Origin: Bathynomus jamesi | Lineage: Eukaryota > Arthropoda > Malacostraca > Isopoda > Cirolanidae | Length of the DNA: 64,000 bases | Assembly: GCA_023014485.1 (NCBI GenBank) | Contig: JAJOZX010002575.1 | Span: 166,501 to 230,500, forward strand | Direction of reading: 5' to 3' | In this document: piece by piece, positions 40,884 to 53,664 of the stretch | How positions within the stretch are numbered: the stretch's first letter is position 1 | Layout: each line of letters opens with the position of its first letter | Translations under genes and position numbers: made by a program | The notes under the pieces: model-generated | Database searches by the model: none | What the model was told of the DNA's origin: nothing | What the model saw: only the letters and a program-made list of their open reading frames with translations

Positions 40884-42276
40884 TGCCCGCGAAAAGTATC
40901 CGATCACCCTTGAAATTTGTATTTTTTACATAAAAAAAATGTTTAAATGTATACTAACCTTATATTAGTATTTTGTCATCTGTCCTTTGGTTTGGATGAC
41001 TTGTTCTAGACGTTTTGGCATGGATTTAATCAAGTTTTGACAAACTTCCACTGATATTTCCTTGCACCATACCTTTTTGATGGCCTCTTGTAATTTTTCG
41101 ACTGAGCCAGTGTCGTGGCATTCAACCTTATTTTTTATTATTAGCCACAGATTTTCTATCGGATTGAGATCTGGACTATTACCAGGCCAATCCAAAATAT
41201 CAAATTTATTGTCAGTAATCCATTTTGTCACTATTTTGGCCCTGTGACATGGTGCACCATCATGCATGTATGTTTTTGTCCTTTGGATTGCCATTGCCAT
41301 TGGAAGTTTATCCTGTAGCATTGCTAAATACCGTGCACCATTCATAGTTGTGTTCTTCGGAAGAAAATATAAGTTTCCACGCCCATAGTAACCGAAACAA
41401 CCCCAAACCATCACACTTGGAGGGTGTTTCATTGTCTTTAGGGTGTATTTAGGGTCCATCCTATTTGAGCCAATAGGCCGGCGAACCTTTTTTGGACAAC
41501 TTCTGAATGTCAAAAATGTCGACTCATCGCTAAATAAAACCTTCTTCCAGTCATCAACAGTCCAATGAATGTATTTTTTACAAAATGCGACACGTTTTTT
41601 ACGCATTTTTTCATTAATGAACGGTTTCTTAGCAGCATGGCGAGATGGTAATCCGAGTTCTTTTTGGAGCCGCTCCTGGATAGTTCGTTCAGAAACACCA
41701 GATAAAAAAATTATTCATATTAAATTTTATTTCTTTCGCAGTTATTGTTGGGTTTTTCAATACTAAACGTTTCATAAGTTTGTCTGTTCGCGAATTTGTT
41801 TTTCTCGGTCTGCCAGATCGTTTTTTAGGGACTGGCGTGGTTAGGCCACCATTGTTCTTAGCCCGTGAAACCCATAAATTAACGGTACTTTGGGATATGT
41901 TTAATTCCTTAGCTATCTGTCTCTGTGATTTCCCACATGCATGCAAAGCAACAATAGCACCTCGACAATCACTCTTAAGTTGTTTTTTAGCACACATTAT
42001 ATATAAATTTTATTTACACCACTTTCTGTAAAAAAAAAAAAAAATATCAAGAAATTTACACAAACAGTGAAATCTGACAAATTTGAGACACAGCCACCCG
42101 CAACGAAGGCTACCAGAACACTAATTTGAGAATGCGTTGGATAGCTCTCATATCAGCGAGCAACCTCAAAGTTACCAGATGTCGCTAGAACAAATAGAAA
42201 GTGAATTACGTGTCTCTGAATATCAAGGGAAAATATTGTATTTTCTTGAGTGATCGGATACTTTTCGCGGGCACTG
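40881..42276 (-). mobile_element. Tc1-like DNA transposon, nearly intact
   Basis: 1396 bp. Perfect inverted ends of at least 27 bp begin CAGTGCCCGCGAAAAGTATC; TA on both sides. One transposase gene, broken once. Full length and clean ends suggest a recent arrival. Confidence 0.93.
40965..41997 (-). pseudogene. Tc1 transposase, DD34E, one frameshift
   Basis: N-terminal frame 41689-41997: two helix-turn-helix motifs (KSQRQIAKELNISQSTVNLW) and the GRPRKTN hook. A frameshift near 41700 leads into 40965-41690: VLFSDESTFLTF (first Asp), YMHDGAPCHRAK (second Asp), PGNSPDLNPIENLWLIIKNK (Glu). It ends KSMPKRLEQVIQTKGQMTKY, the usual Tc1 tail. The product would be about 340 residues, normal for the family. 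Only one indel separates it from an intact ORF. Confidence 0.92.
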
Positions 42277-42278
42277 TA

Positions 42279-42439
42279 TATATGATGAATAAAACCACGA
42301 AGGAAAAAGAAACACAAAGGGGTGCTCAAGCGCTTTCGTCTAATGACATCCTCAGGAACACTGGAGTGAAAGGACAGATCAAGGCAATATATAGGTTACA
42401 AAAATAAACATACATACATACATATTCACATATATATAC

Positions 42440-42474
<35 letters not shown>

Positions 42475-43375
42475 AATATATACATATATATAGTAAGCAT
42501 AGAAAAAATTGTGGGAGGAGCCAACATTTATATGGTCACAGAAGAATAAAGAAATAAAAATAAATATAAATATAAATTGAGAAAAAATTAATTACAAAAT
42601 AGTGCCTTAGTGATATATATGTCACAGCCTAAATAATCATAAAGAAATAAACAGGCAAATAAAAAAAAAACCATAAATACATATACATACATATATATAT
42701 ATATATACATATATATACACATATTATATATACATATATATATATATATAAAGACACTTTTAGCACTTTGGCCGACCTTCCATATAAATTCAATGGCTTT
42801 TTTATGGAACAGGTCACAAAAAAATAAAGAAATAAAAATAAATATAAATATTGTAAGTGGAGTCAACCAATTCAAGCTCAAGAGGGAGGTTTTACAATCG
42901 ATTTAATAGATGCTGCCAAATTGATATATATGTCACATTATTAAAAAATAAAAATTGAAAGATAAATTTTAAGAGAGGCACACCAATTTATAAGGGAAAA
43001 ATTACCACATATGCATATTATAGTCACAAACGAATACAAAAATACAAGTAAATATAAATTGGAAAACAAAATGATCCCTAGATGATATATAAAGAACAAT
43101 AAAATATATATACAACATATTTACGGTATATATACGAAATATAAACGCAATATATACAGAATATATATATATATATATATATATGCATAAGGGAAAAAAA
43201 TTACCAAATTTGTTTTTATAATTATTGTCTGAGAAAACGGTAGGTCGCAAAAGAATAAAGAAATAAAAATAAATATAACTTGAAAAAATTACAAATAATA
43301 CACGTACACATATATACCCGCATACCCAAATATATATATACATATACACACATATATACAAACACACACACACAA

Positions 43376-43406
<31 letters not shown>

Positions 43407-43523
43407 CAAGCTTGACCTTCACGAAATGAGAAATCATCCCGCAGAACCTTTGTGAGGTTGTAAGGTAAGGTAAGGTACATACACATATACATATATATAT
43501 ATATATATTTAACTGCATACACA

Positions 43524-43556
<33 letters not shown>

Positions 43557-44018
43557 GTGACATATATATCAATTTGGCAGCATCTATTAAATCGATTGTA
43601 AAACCTCCCTCTTGAGCTTGAATTGGTTGACTCCACTTACAATATTTATATTTATTTTTATTTCTTTATTTTTTGTGACCTGTTCCATAAAAAAGCCATT
43701 TGAATTTATATGGAAGGTCGGCCAAAGTGCTAAAAGTGTCTTTATATATATATATTATGTATATATATATATGTATATATATGTATATATATATATATAT
43801 ATGTATGTATATGTATTTATGGTTTTTTTTTTATTTGCCTGTTTATTTCTTTATGATTATTTAGGCTGTGACATATATATCACTAAGGCACTATTTTGTA
43901 ATTAATTTTTTCTCAATTTATATTTATATTTATTTTTATTTCTTTATTCTTCTGTGACCATATAAATGTTGGCTCCTCCCACAATTTTTTCTATGCTTAC
44001 TATATATATGTATATATT

Positions 44019-44051
<33 letters not shown>

Positions 44052-44245
44052 GTATATATATGTGAATATGTATGTATGTATGTTTATTTTTGTAACCTAT
44101 ATATTGCCTTGATCTGTCCTTTCACTCCAGTGTTCCTGAGGATGTCATTAGACGAAAGCGCTTGAGCACCCCTTTGTGTTTCTTTTTCCTTCGTGGTTTT
44201 ATTCATCATAAATACTTTTCACGTGTCACTTTCGTGAAATAATTT
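42279..44245. mobile_element. Inverted pair of Penelope-like (family A) 3' regions
   Basis: Arms 42279-42944 and 43556-44245 are near-identical inverted copies carrying the terminus with GCGCTTTCGTCTAATGACAT, TTGTGGGAGGAGCCAACATT and GGTCACAGAAGAATAAAGAA. No RT is present. The 600-bp centre holds further (TA)n-rich sequence and a LINE C 3' end (43404-43475: GCTTGACCTTCACGAAATGA, GTAAGGTAAGGTAAGG). Confidence 0.75.
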
Positions 44246-44275
44246 TTCATATATATATATATATATTATATACAC

Positions 44276-44600
44276 ACAAACTCAGAATGGTCCCCCTGAG
44301 AAACTTATATGTTACACACAGACCATGCATGGAACAAGGAACTCTTCTGGGAAAATTAAATCCACTATAGTCCGAATAATTAATGGTAAATGAGAAATAC
44401 CATAGTTTTTCTTTTTCATGATGCTAGCCCGACGTGGGCAACGGGTCTCTCGCAAAGAGGTCCCATAAATATAGCTTCCCTCACCAGCTATCTGCAAAGC
44501 AGACAGGATCCAGCTTTGGGACATGGATCTAGGGTTTAAAGCAAGCCTAGTCCCACTACATTTAGAACCTCTATATAAGTAAAAGACTCGTTGCATTCAC
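44276..44600. mobile_element. Foldback family (copy 2), single arm
   Basis: CAGAATGGTCCCCCTGAG, ACACAGACCATGCATGGAAC, GCTAGCCCGACGTGGGCAAC, as in 19962-20520, but without the opposite arm. Followed by about 120 bases of unrelated DNA. Confidence 0.75.
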
Positions 44601-44726
44601 GTCGGATTGAATAAATCAAAGAAAAAGGGGTAACTATTGTATTTTTAGCCAAAAAACCAAAACTTAAACCTCAACCGGGACATTGAGCGTCCACTTTTCA
44701 AGGCACGTAACACGTCCGTTTAATAT

Positions 44727-45138
44727 ACACAAACTCAGAATGGTCCCGTGAGAAACTTATATGTTAAACACAGACTATGCATGGAACAAGGAACTCTTCT
44801 GGGAAAATTAAATCCACTATAGTCCGAATAAGTAATGGTAAATGACAAATACCATAGTTTTTCTTTTTCATGATGCTAGCCCGACGTGGGCAACGGGTCT
44901 CTCGCAAAGAGGTCCCATAAATATAGCTTCCCTCACCAGCTATCTGCAAAGCAGACAGGATCCAGCTTTGGGACATGGATCTAGGGTTTTAAAGCAAGCG
45001 AGAGACCCGTTGCCCACGTCGGGCTAGCATCATGAAAAAGAAAAACTATGGTATTTGTCATTTACCATTACTTATTCGGACTATAGTGGATTTAATTTTC
45101 CAAGAAGAGTTCCTTGTTCCATGCATGGTCTGTGTTTA
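44727..45138. mobile_element. Foldback family (copy 3), hairpin
   Basis: Left arm 44727-44920 and right arm about 45000-45138 are inverted copies: CGTTGCCCACGTCGGGCTAG mirrors CTAGCCCGACGTGGGCAACG. Over 300 bases match copy 2 almost exactly, so copies 2 and 3 are a recent local duplication. Confidence 0.8.
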
Positions 45139-45144
45139 ACATAT

Positions 45145-45185
45145 TATTATATATATATATATATATTATATATATATATACATAC

Positions 45186-45251
<66 letters not shown>
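45145..45251. repeat. (TA)n microsatellite block
   Basis: About 100 bases of TA units with a short CATACACAA break. Reading frames through it are artefacts. Confidence 0.97.
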
Positions 45252-45253
<2 letters not shown>

Positions 45254-45254
45254 G

Positions 45255-45645
45255 CCAATAGTTTCGGAAATTTTCATTTTCCATCATCAGTGCTAAAACT
45301 ATAAAATCACAAAAAAATGAATAAATATAATGAACGGAAACTTATACAATATATTTAAATAAACGTGTGATATTAATGGTGTGTTAATAGGGTATATTTA
45401 AGTAATTAAAATTCAAAATAAAATAATATAAAACATAGAAGAGTGATCAATCGTCAAAATATAGTTAAATTTAAAATTTAAAGTTTATTTTTTATTTTAA
45501 TTATTTAAATATAAACACCATTACTATCACACGTTTATTTAAATATATTGTATAAGTTTCCGTTCATTATATTTATTAATTTTTTTTAGCTGATTTTATA
45601 ATTTTATCACTGATGATGGAAAATGAAAATTTCCGAAACGTTTGT
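45255..45645. mobile_element. Inverted pair of Penelope-like terminus sequences (family C)
   Basis: Left arm GTTTCGGAAATTTTCATTTT and right arm AAAATGAAAATTTCCGAAAC enclose two roughly 160-base inverted copies (TAATGAACGGAAACTTATAC; GTATAAGTTTCCGTTCATTA). Each outer end has CTGATGATGG, a hairpin, then CCGAAAC. No RT. Confidence 0.65.
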
Positions 45646-46025
45646 AAATAAACATGCACCATCTCTTCGTCCCTCTTATTCCTTGCTATATATACAGTAT
45701 ATTAAATTGACCGGTCATTAGTCTCGAGAAATTGTATATAAAGGTAACTGGTTTTACTGGTCTTAGCCATTTAATAACCGTTAAATAAACCTTTGAAACA
45801 GTTTTTATCGTTAAAATTTATACTCTGATAAGTAAAAGGAAGAGAGAGCATTTAAATTATATGTAACCAGAATCTGCGTATTTACATCGTACGTAAACGC
45901 TTTATCCTTCAAATATTTGAATTTAAAAACTTTTTTTGAAGCATTCCTCTCAAGAATTCAGATGAAACACGTTTGTTTTTTAAATTCTTTTGAAATAGGA
46001 TATTACTGAATCGTAAATAAAATAG

Positions 46026-46063
<38 letters not shown>

Positions 46064-46384
46064 AAAAATTTATTAATTTCGCAGTCAGTGAACCATTAGG
46101 TTTTCCATACCAACAGATATCCACTCAACCGGAAGACTTAAATGAACTTCTGTTGGGCATTTTTCATTCGTTCTCCTTTTGTTCCTACGAGGGTTAAAGG
46201 GCTCTCCAGCGCTAAAAATATATTACAGTTACGGGAATAAATCCTACGCTTCCTCCGCGTTTAGGTCCGTATACTCTTAATTAGGGGAAAAAAGCACGTC
46301 CGTTGTTTAGGTGTAATCGCGAGATGGGATCATTAAAATCATTTTCGACCCAAATTAAAGACGCTCTATAAAATTATGCTGTAA
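45646..46384. other. Non-coding stretch with (AAT)n
   Basis: (AAT)n at about 46024-46060. I see no gene or element end in the remainder. Confidence 0.6.
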
Positions 46385-46680
46385 ACACGAAATCGTGGTG
46401 CTCTTCCAATATGTGCTCTACCGCGAAACTGTGATCTACCATATTCCAACTAATATTCCATATTCCAGGCTAACTAACGAAAATATCACGACTTAACCTA
46501 AGCTATCGTCAAGGGCGTATAGTTGACCTAACGATTGGTTAGGTTAAGTCATGATATTTTCGTTAGTTAGCCTTATAAGGCTAGTTTCACGGTAGAGCAC
46601 GTATTGGAATATGGTAGATCACAGTTTCGCGGTAGAGCACATATTGGAAGAGCACCGAAATCGTTTTAGTGGAAATTTTA
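46385..46680. mobile_element. Short foldback element
   Basis: Arms of about 120 bases: CTCTTCCAATATGTGCTCTA and, inverted, TAGAGCACATATTGGAAGAG; also CTAACTAACGAAAATATCAC mirrored. Centre near 46525. No coding capacity. Confidence 0.75.
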
Positions 46681-46722
46681 AATTATTTTAAAGATTAACA
46701 GATTAACTTAACCGCCATTTTG

Positions 46723-46774
46723 ATATCTGATGTGTGTGTGTGTGTGTGTGTGTGTCTGTGTGTGTGTGTGTGTG
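46723..46774. repeat. (TG)n microsatellite
   Basis: TG units with one TCTG interruption. Confidence 0.96.
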
Positions 46775-47026
46775 TGGAAAAAAAAAGGAACTTACATTTT
46801 ATAGAGATGTTTTCATGTATAATAATCGAGCTTTTATGACAAATGGCAGTAAATGCATTCATAAAAACAAAATTAATTGAATAACATCAAAATTTTACAA
46901 ACGTGAAATAACTAAAACAAACTTTTGTACATGACTCGTTTTTCCCAACTAAAAAATATAAAGTCAATTAATTGCAAAAAGACTTTCATATCAGACGTAA
47001 ATGAATGAAATTCATAAAGCTCCGAA

Positions 47027-47027
<1 letters not shown>

Positions 47028-47102
<75 letters not shown>
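47028..47102. repeat. (TA)n microsatellite
   Basis: About 37 TA units just left of the hAT element. Confidence 0.97.
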
Positions 47103-47105
<3 letters not shown>

Positions 47106-47124
47106 ACACACAATATATATATAT

Positions 47125-49046
47125 CAGTGGCGACTCCTGCACTCGGGCTTCTCGGGCTGAGCCCGAGAGGCAAGGGGCAAGGAGAAGCCTAAGAGATAAA
47201 ATTGTGTATTTATAGATTTAAGTTTTTAAAAAGTTTTAAATACAAATTGTAAAAATGGTTTTTGGCTGGTAGTATGTTACTATTTTTCTGTCTAGCCTTC
47301 GTCACGCAAGCAAATTTTGAGCGCATTTAGATACCCTTACTACCTATAAAAAAACTATATTGACACATTAAGTTTTCGTGTAATCTTTCAAGATCCTTTA
47401 TTCGGGCGCAAGACATTACGCCCGAGAAAGTATAAGTAATATCGTATATTTAAAGTTCTTTTAATGAATAATTATTTGCTTGCATACGGTTACATAATAG
47501 TCCTTCTTCTAATTCTCATTAAATAAAATACGTTTTTCCTCCTATTAATTTTTTTTATAAAGAAAAAAACATTTCAACTCGGGCTTATATCCTTCGGCCT
47601 TGTAGAGGCACAATTTTTAATTCTGGCGATACATGGTAAGTTTTTACGTTTCGATAAGCGTGCCTTCAACTGCCTTGGGTAGCGGTGATGGCAAGTGAAA
47701 TTAATGGGGTTCAAACGAAACCGAGAGAAAAAGTTTTAAATTCGGCTATTTTATTCATTGCTATGCACATAAGTTAAATTTCGTGTTAAGTAAAATGTCA
47801 GAGAAAGTTAACGGGGCTAAAATGTTCTTTTCCAATGTACGTGCTTTCAGTAAATTTGCTTCTTCAAGTACGAAACAAAAAGCTGTATTTAGAGAGCTTA
47901 ATATCAGCATTCCATCACTTTGTGAAACAAGGTGGTGCTATAGATCTAGAACCGTGTCAGCAATAAAAAGGCAGCGTGAAACTGAAAAATGCATTTCAAA
48001 AGATTTTAGATGACAGTGCAAGATGGGATGAAGATACTCTTAATCAAACTCATAATCTACTTATAAAATTGCATGATTTCACTTTTCTGTTTTTTATTGA
48101 CTGCTTTGAAAATATATTGTCACAAGCCAAAAAACTATTTGATCTTCCGCAATGCAAGCAGCTTGACATGAAGTTTGCACAACAGAAAGTAAATGACTTT
48201 ATTGAATTTATTGAATGCGCTCGTACTGATAAAGCATATAATAAAGTTTCAAGAAACAATGGCAGACTTCGAACAATCCGAAGACCTGTCTTCTCCCCCG
48301 AGAAAAAGAGCTAGAGTCAAACAAATGAACTATAAAGCAATATATTTCGAAATAACTGACATTATACTAATGTCAATGAGGGAACGATTTGATTGCATTC
48401 AGGAGTTTGCGTTCTTTGAGTTGATTGATGTGACCAAATTTCCAGAATTTGCTGAAAATTTTCCAATGAATCATCTTAATGCTTTACAAATTAAATATCC
48501 AAATGTAATTGACTCCAAATCCTTAGTTAACGAATTGAAATATCTTTATCGTGACAGTGACTTTAGAAAATGCAAATCTGCAAATGAAATTTTAGAAGTC
48601 TTTCACGAACCAGGATTATTGTCTGCGATGTCGGAAACCACAAAGCTGATTCAGCTAATTCTTACCATACCTGTAACTTCTGTTTCAAATGAAAGAAGTT
48701 TCTCTGTTCTTGATCGAATTAGATCATATTTAAGAAACACAATAGCTCAAGAACGGCTCTCGTCCCTGGCTAGGATTTCAATTGAAAAAGAAATACTTAT
48801 TGATTTGGAAAGCAAAAAGGAATTACATGACTGAATATTAAAGGAATTTGCTTTAAAACCAAAACGCTTGGACTTTATGTTCAACTTTCAAGTAAATAAA
48901 ATTCAAATAATTTTTTACCGAGGTATGTATTTATTTATTTTATTGATAATCTTAAGTTATTGTCATGCATTTAAATGTCGGCTCATATGTAGACTTGAAA
49001 ATTTTAAAAGAGCCCGAGTAGTCTTGAAGAGCTGGAGTCGCCAATG
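47125..49046 (+). mobile_element. hAT transposon with decayed transposase
   Basis: Ends CAGTGGCGACTCCTGC and, inverted, CATTGGCGACTCCAGC. Both sides are ATATATAT, compatible with an 8-bp target duplication inside a TA repeat, though not diagnostic. 1922 bp. Subterminal GCCCGAG boxes occur at both ends. Confidence 0.8.
47783..48834 (+). pseudogene. hAT transposase (ZMYM/zf-BED relative), truncated
   Basis: Three overlapping frames: 47783-48013 (FFSNVRAFSKFASSSTKQKA, PSLCETRWCYRS), 47976-48314, and 48193-48834. The last holds the C-terminal dimerisation domain: IPVTSVSNERSFSVLDRIRS and RNTIAQERLSSLARISIEKE. The DNA-binding N-terminus is absent, and two frameshifts occur. Internal deletion and frame breaks leave it inactive. 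Confidence 0.82.
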
Positions 49047-49161
49047 ATATATATATATATATATATATGGGATGAATTTCACACTTAAACACGTGAAATG
49101 AATTTTTTTCTTTTACCTTGTGGGTTTGCATTATATATATACTGTATATATATATATATTA

Positions 49162-50233
49162 CAGGGTGGGCGGAAAGTAGCTCCCTATTTTGGATTGGTA
49201 AAAAAATACGTATATTATCCATTTATTTCAGAAGAAATAATATGAAAGGTAGGCATACATGGTAGGTTTTCTATAAAATTCAATGTGGGCTCCAACTCTT
49301 TCCACCAGCTTCTGGAGCCGCCCAGGAATGGCGTCCACTGACTTTAGCAGGAACTCCGGCGGGATGGAGGACATGACTTCCCGAATTCGGTCCTCCAGTT
49401 CTTCCAATGTCCTCGGTTTGGTGCGGTAGACTTCTTCCTTTACCCACCCCCAAAGAAAGAAGTCGCACGGTGTCAAGTCGGGGTTCCTGGCTGGCCATTG
49501 ATGTGGACCACGACGACCCATCCAACGCCCAGGGAAGTGGGCATCCAGCCACTCACGGACAACAAGAGCGAAGTGTCAACCGCCACAATTGTCACTACTG
49601 GGCAGGAGAGGATCCCATGGTTACCGCTGAAAAACGGCAGAATCGGTTCAGTGTAACGGTGTGGTGTGGTATGACCTCAGATCAGGTTGTGGGCCCGTTC
49701 CTTCTGCGCAACACATGAATGCTGAGCGGTACCTTGCTATGTTGCGAAACGAGGTCTGGCCGGTTGTCAGCACATGGGAGAACATCGACGATCTGATATT
49801 TATGCAAGATGGCGCCCCTCCGCACTTCGCTCTTGTTGTCCGTGAGTGGCTGGATGCCCACTTCCCTGGGCGTTGGATGGGTCGTCGTGGTCCACATCAA
49901 TGGCCAGCCAGGAGCCCCGACTTGACACCGTGCGACTTCTTTCTTTGGGGGTGGGTAAAGGAAGAAGTCTACCGCACCAAACCGAGGACATTGGAAGAAC
50001 TGGAGGACCGAATTCGGGAAGTCATGTCCTCCATCCCGCCGGAGTTCCTGCTAAAGTCAGTGGACGCCATTCCTGGGCGGCTCCAGAAGCTGGTGGAAAG
50101 AGTTGCAGCCCACATTGAATTTTATAGAAAACCTACCATGTATGCCTACCTTTTCATATTATTTCTTCTGAAATAAATGGATAATATACGTATTTTTTAC
50201 CAATCCAAAATAGGGAGCTACTTTCCGCCCACC

Positions 50234-50236
<3 letters not shown>
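49162..50236. mobile_element. DD41D mariner-type element with inverted 3' halves
   Basis: Both ends start CAGGGTGGGCGGAAAGTAGC and are flanked by TA. The left 395 bases (49162-49556) are an inverted copy of the right end (about 49840-50236), so the 5' half has been replaced by a second 3' half. Only about 280 bases in the middle are unique. Confidence 0.88.
49565..50176 (+). pseudogene. Mariner-type transposase, C-terminal two thirds
   Basis: VNRHNCHYWAGED, TVWCGMTSDQVVGPFLLRN, then after a frameshift near 49718 MNAERYLAMLRNEVW, DLIFMQDGAPPHFA (second Asp) and WPARSPDLTPCDFFLWGW. 41 residues lie between QD and the last D (36 to the SPD Asp). The start, DNA-binding domain and first Asp are missing. 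An inverted copy of the C-terminal part occupies 49228-49555 on the minus strand. Confidence 0.82.
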
Positions 50237-50291
<55 letters not shown>

Positions 50292-50320
50292 TATATATAT
50301 ATGTATATATATATATATAC
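50237..50320. repeat. (TA)n microsatellite
   Basis: TA units between the mariner-type element and the Penelope-like element. Confidence 0.96.
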
Positions 50321-50768
50321 ACATTCAGGATAAAAACGAAGACGTAGAGCAAAAAAGTCATTATATTTGGCTGCAGCCGACGTTCGTTTCGGGCAACTCT
50401 ACCCATCTTCAAGGCCTAATTAATAGAGAGCTAAAATTAATAAATGACAGAAAATATGAATGACGAGTTAAAACCTAAAAAATGTACAAAATTAAAATTA
50501 TTCAAGTAGAAAATACAAATTAGAAACAGGCTAAAACAAGATCAAATCAAAAGTAAAATATATAAATGGCACAAAAAATATAGGAATGATAAATGTAAAA
50601 CCTAAATCTAAAATCATTAAAAAATAAAATTGTTAAAAAACCTTCACAAGTAAAAAGTTAAACCGGAAACTACAAGAATATCCCGACACTCCTGTATTCA
50701 AAGAACAGCCACAAGAAACTGAAGCAAAAAGAAGACAGGGTCGCAGAGAAAATTTAGAAGGTGTTGAT

Positions 50769-52330
50769 CTAGTTAATGTAAAGCGGGTAACAGCCAGAAT
50801 CAGTGTTTAGACTAGGGTTCAAAAATTTAACACATAAAGATTCATAAATACGAAGCGAGGACGAGCATTTTAATGATTTAACAATTTTAAAATTTTCAAT
50901 AGAAACGTCAATCTTACAATTGATGGAATGACTTCTGATATCAGACTGTTCTTTTCTCAACAAAACCTTCCCCGTCATATGACTAATACCCATATGGGAG
51001 CAAAATCTCACCCGCAAAGAACGAACTGTACTGCCAACGTAGTTCTCCTGGGAACACCCAGGGCAGGTAAACAAATAAACGACAGAACAGCTCATTGCAG
51101 GGGGGATTTCGTCGTTACATCGGAAAAAACAATCCAGGGTATTACTATTTACAAAGGCAATCTTAAAATCAATGTGAAAATAAAATTTCTTCACGATATT
51201 TAACAATTGTTTCTTCACCAAAGAGTTAAAATGGTAGACATCAGGTAAAACAAGATATTTACAATTCTTTGGAACATCACACGTTGGAACAATTTTAGGG
51301 GAATATACATTATTAAGGAACTTACCAATAACACCTCTTACAAGATTCCGTGGGAAACCATTTTTAAAGAAATAATTAGTAAGAAATGCAAACTCATTAT
51401 GTAGCAGAGCAAAGTTCGAGCAAATATTATAAGCTCTATGAAGAAGTGTGCGAACAGAACTTAGTTTGTAATTAAGGTCGCAAAAACTATAGAAATTAAA
51501 ACCCAAACCCGTAAACGTAGGCTTCCGGTACGTAGAAGTTAAAACTGTGAGCCAGATTTGGACACTAAAACATCAAGGAAAGAATAGAACCTTCAACTTC
51601 CTTTTCCTGTGTAAATACAATGTTCTTATGCAGAGTGTTCAGAAAACTTAAAAACTGAACTGATTGGTTCTCCATTTGGAATAAAGCAAACGTATCGTCA
51701 ACATAACGTCTGTACAGTTTGGGCTTAAGATGAATGGGGAACTCACAGAGGACCCTTTCCTCAAGATGCGACATAAAAATATTTGCAAGAGCAGGACCCA
51801 AGGGGCTCCCCATCCCCACTCCATCCACTGACAGTAAAATACTCCTGGAACAGAAAAAATTATCCCTCACTGCCAAATTCAGAAGCAGCTTAAACTGTGC
51901 TCTACCAAAGCCGTGAAAAAGTGAGTAAGGCTGTGGAAATGCTTTATTCAAAATAATTTTAATGGTCTCATCCAAGGGAACATTTGTAAAGAGGGAAGAC
52001 ACATCCAAACTTGTCATAAACAAAGAATTCATATCAAGTTTCTTAATTTCCGATGCAAAAGAAAAACTATCCTTAACACTATGAATTCACGGTAAATGGG
52101 GATAACAGTGAGACAAGAAATTTAGCAAGGTTGTAATTAGCCAAAGGATAGGACGCCAAAATTGGGCGGAATGGAACACCTACTTTATGAACCTTAGGTA
52201 GACCATAAACAAGGCCCAAATAAGAACCTGATACGTGTTCCATTGATAGGTATTCCATTGCGCCCAATTGTAAATAGTAATACCCTGGATTGTTTTTTCC
52301 GATGTAAGGACGAAATCCCCCCTGCAATGA
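50769..52330 (-). pseudogene. Penelope-like RT and GIY-YIG endonuclease, minus copy
   Basis: Right to left: 52079-52327 (GLVYGLPKVHKVGVPFRPIL), 51565-52032 RT core (LDVSSLFTNVPLDETIK, GVGMGSPLGPALANIFMSHL, catalytic YRRYVDDTFALF), 50769-51506 with a linker and GIY-YIG endonuclease (VVYLFTCPGCSQENYVGSTV, LRVRFCSH). PLE RTs are related to telomerase and nick DNA with GIY-YIG. Frames change near 52050 and 51540, and the N-terminus is missing. Confidence 0.88.
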
Positions 52331-52722
52331 GCTGTTCTGTCGTTTATTTGTTTACCTGCCCTGGGTGTTCCCAGGGGAACTACGTTGGCAGTACAGTTCG
52401 TGCTTTGCGGGCGAGATTTTGCTCCCATATGGGTATTAGTCATATGACGGGGAAGGTTTAGTTGAGAAAAGAACAGTCTGATATCAGAAGTCATTCCATC
52501 AATTATAAGATTGACGTTTCTATTGAAAATTTTAAAATTGTTAAATCATTAAAATGCTCGTTCTCGCTTCGTATTTATGAATCTTTATGTATTACGTTTT
52601 TGAACCCTAGTCCAAACACTGATTCTGGCTGTTACCCCCTTTACATTAACTATCAACACCTAAATTTTCTCTGCGACCCTGTCTTGTTTTTGCTTCAGTT
52701 TCTTGTGGCTGTTCTTTGAATA
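52255..52722 (+). pseudogene. Penelope-like GIY-YIG endonuclease fragment, plus copy
   Basis: NSNTLDCFFRCKDEIPP, VVYLFTCPGCSQGNYVGSTV, then a stop (TAG 52459-52461) before LRKEQSDIRSHSIN and SLRIYESL. An inverted, 5'-truncated partner of the minus copy, differing by a few substitutions. Confidence 0.85.
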
Positions 52723-53105
52723 CAGGTGTGTCGGGATATTCTTGTAGTTTTCCTTTTAACTTTTTACTTGTGAAGGTTTTTAACAGTTTTATTTTTGAAT
52801 GGTTTTAGATTTAGGTTTTATATTTATCATTCCTATATTTTTTATGCCATTTATATATTTTACTTTTGATTTGATCTTGTTTTAGCCTGTTTCTAATTTG
52901 TATTTTCTATTTGAATAATTTTGATTTTGTACATTTTTTTAGGTTTTAACTCTCGTCATTTATATCTTTTGTCATTTATTAATTTTATCCCTTTATTAAT
53001 TAGGCCTTGAAGATGGGTAGAGTTGCCCGAAACGTCGGCTGCAGCCAAATATAATGACTTTTTGCTCTACGTCTTCGTTTTTATCCTGAATGTAAAACTA
53101 CGTCT

Positions 53106-53401
53106 CCTTTGCAGGGATCCTGTTTCATATATATATTATATATATATATAATATATATCTATATATATATTCAAACCATGTATGTACCTGAGCTTAACAA
53201 ATTCTTCAACAACAGTTTCTATACCCTGTGAGAAAATATAAATAGCTTATATACCACGAAAGATAAAATATCCTCAAACTTTTTTTTTTTCGTTTTTACT
53301 TGAATGATTACCGAAATAACCATGATGACATTTTTCGCATTCAGATGATTTGAGGCTATTTAGACACACCAGTGAATTTCCTTCCCCAGCAGATAACAGT
53401 A

Positions 53402-53434
<33 letters not shown>

Positions 53435-53607
53435 AGTATGTTATTTTGATATACAGGTTATTTCGATGGATAACGGAGACCAAATTCAAATAAAAGAAAT
53501 CCTTATCTTATGATGTTAGATTTGGTGCTTATGTGAATGATGTCGACATACATTATAAATGTTTACCTCAATACAAAATTAAGTTGAAATTACATACACA
53601 CATACAA

Positions 53608-53646
<39 letters not shown>

Positions 53647-53664
53647 GTCGTGCGGGTTGCTTCT
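53106..53664. other. Non-coding stretch with (ATT)n and (TA)n
   Basis: (TA)n at 53125-53170 and 53620-53647, (ATT)n at 53402-53433. No gene seen. Confidence 0.6.

Larger units (their letters stand above)
50330..53105. mobile_element. Penelope-like element (family B), inverted pair
   Basis: A longer minus-strand copy (50330 to about 52250) meets a shorter plus-strand 3' half (about 52255-53105). Both outer ends carry CCTTGAAGATGGGTAGAG and GTTGCCCGAAACG beside CATTATATTTGGCTGCAGCC. 3' ends point outward. Confidence 0.85.
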
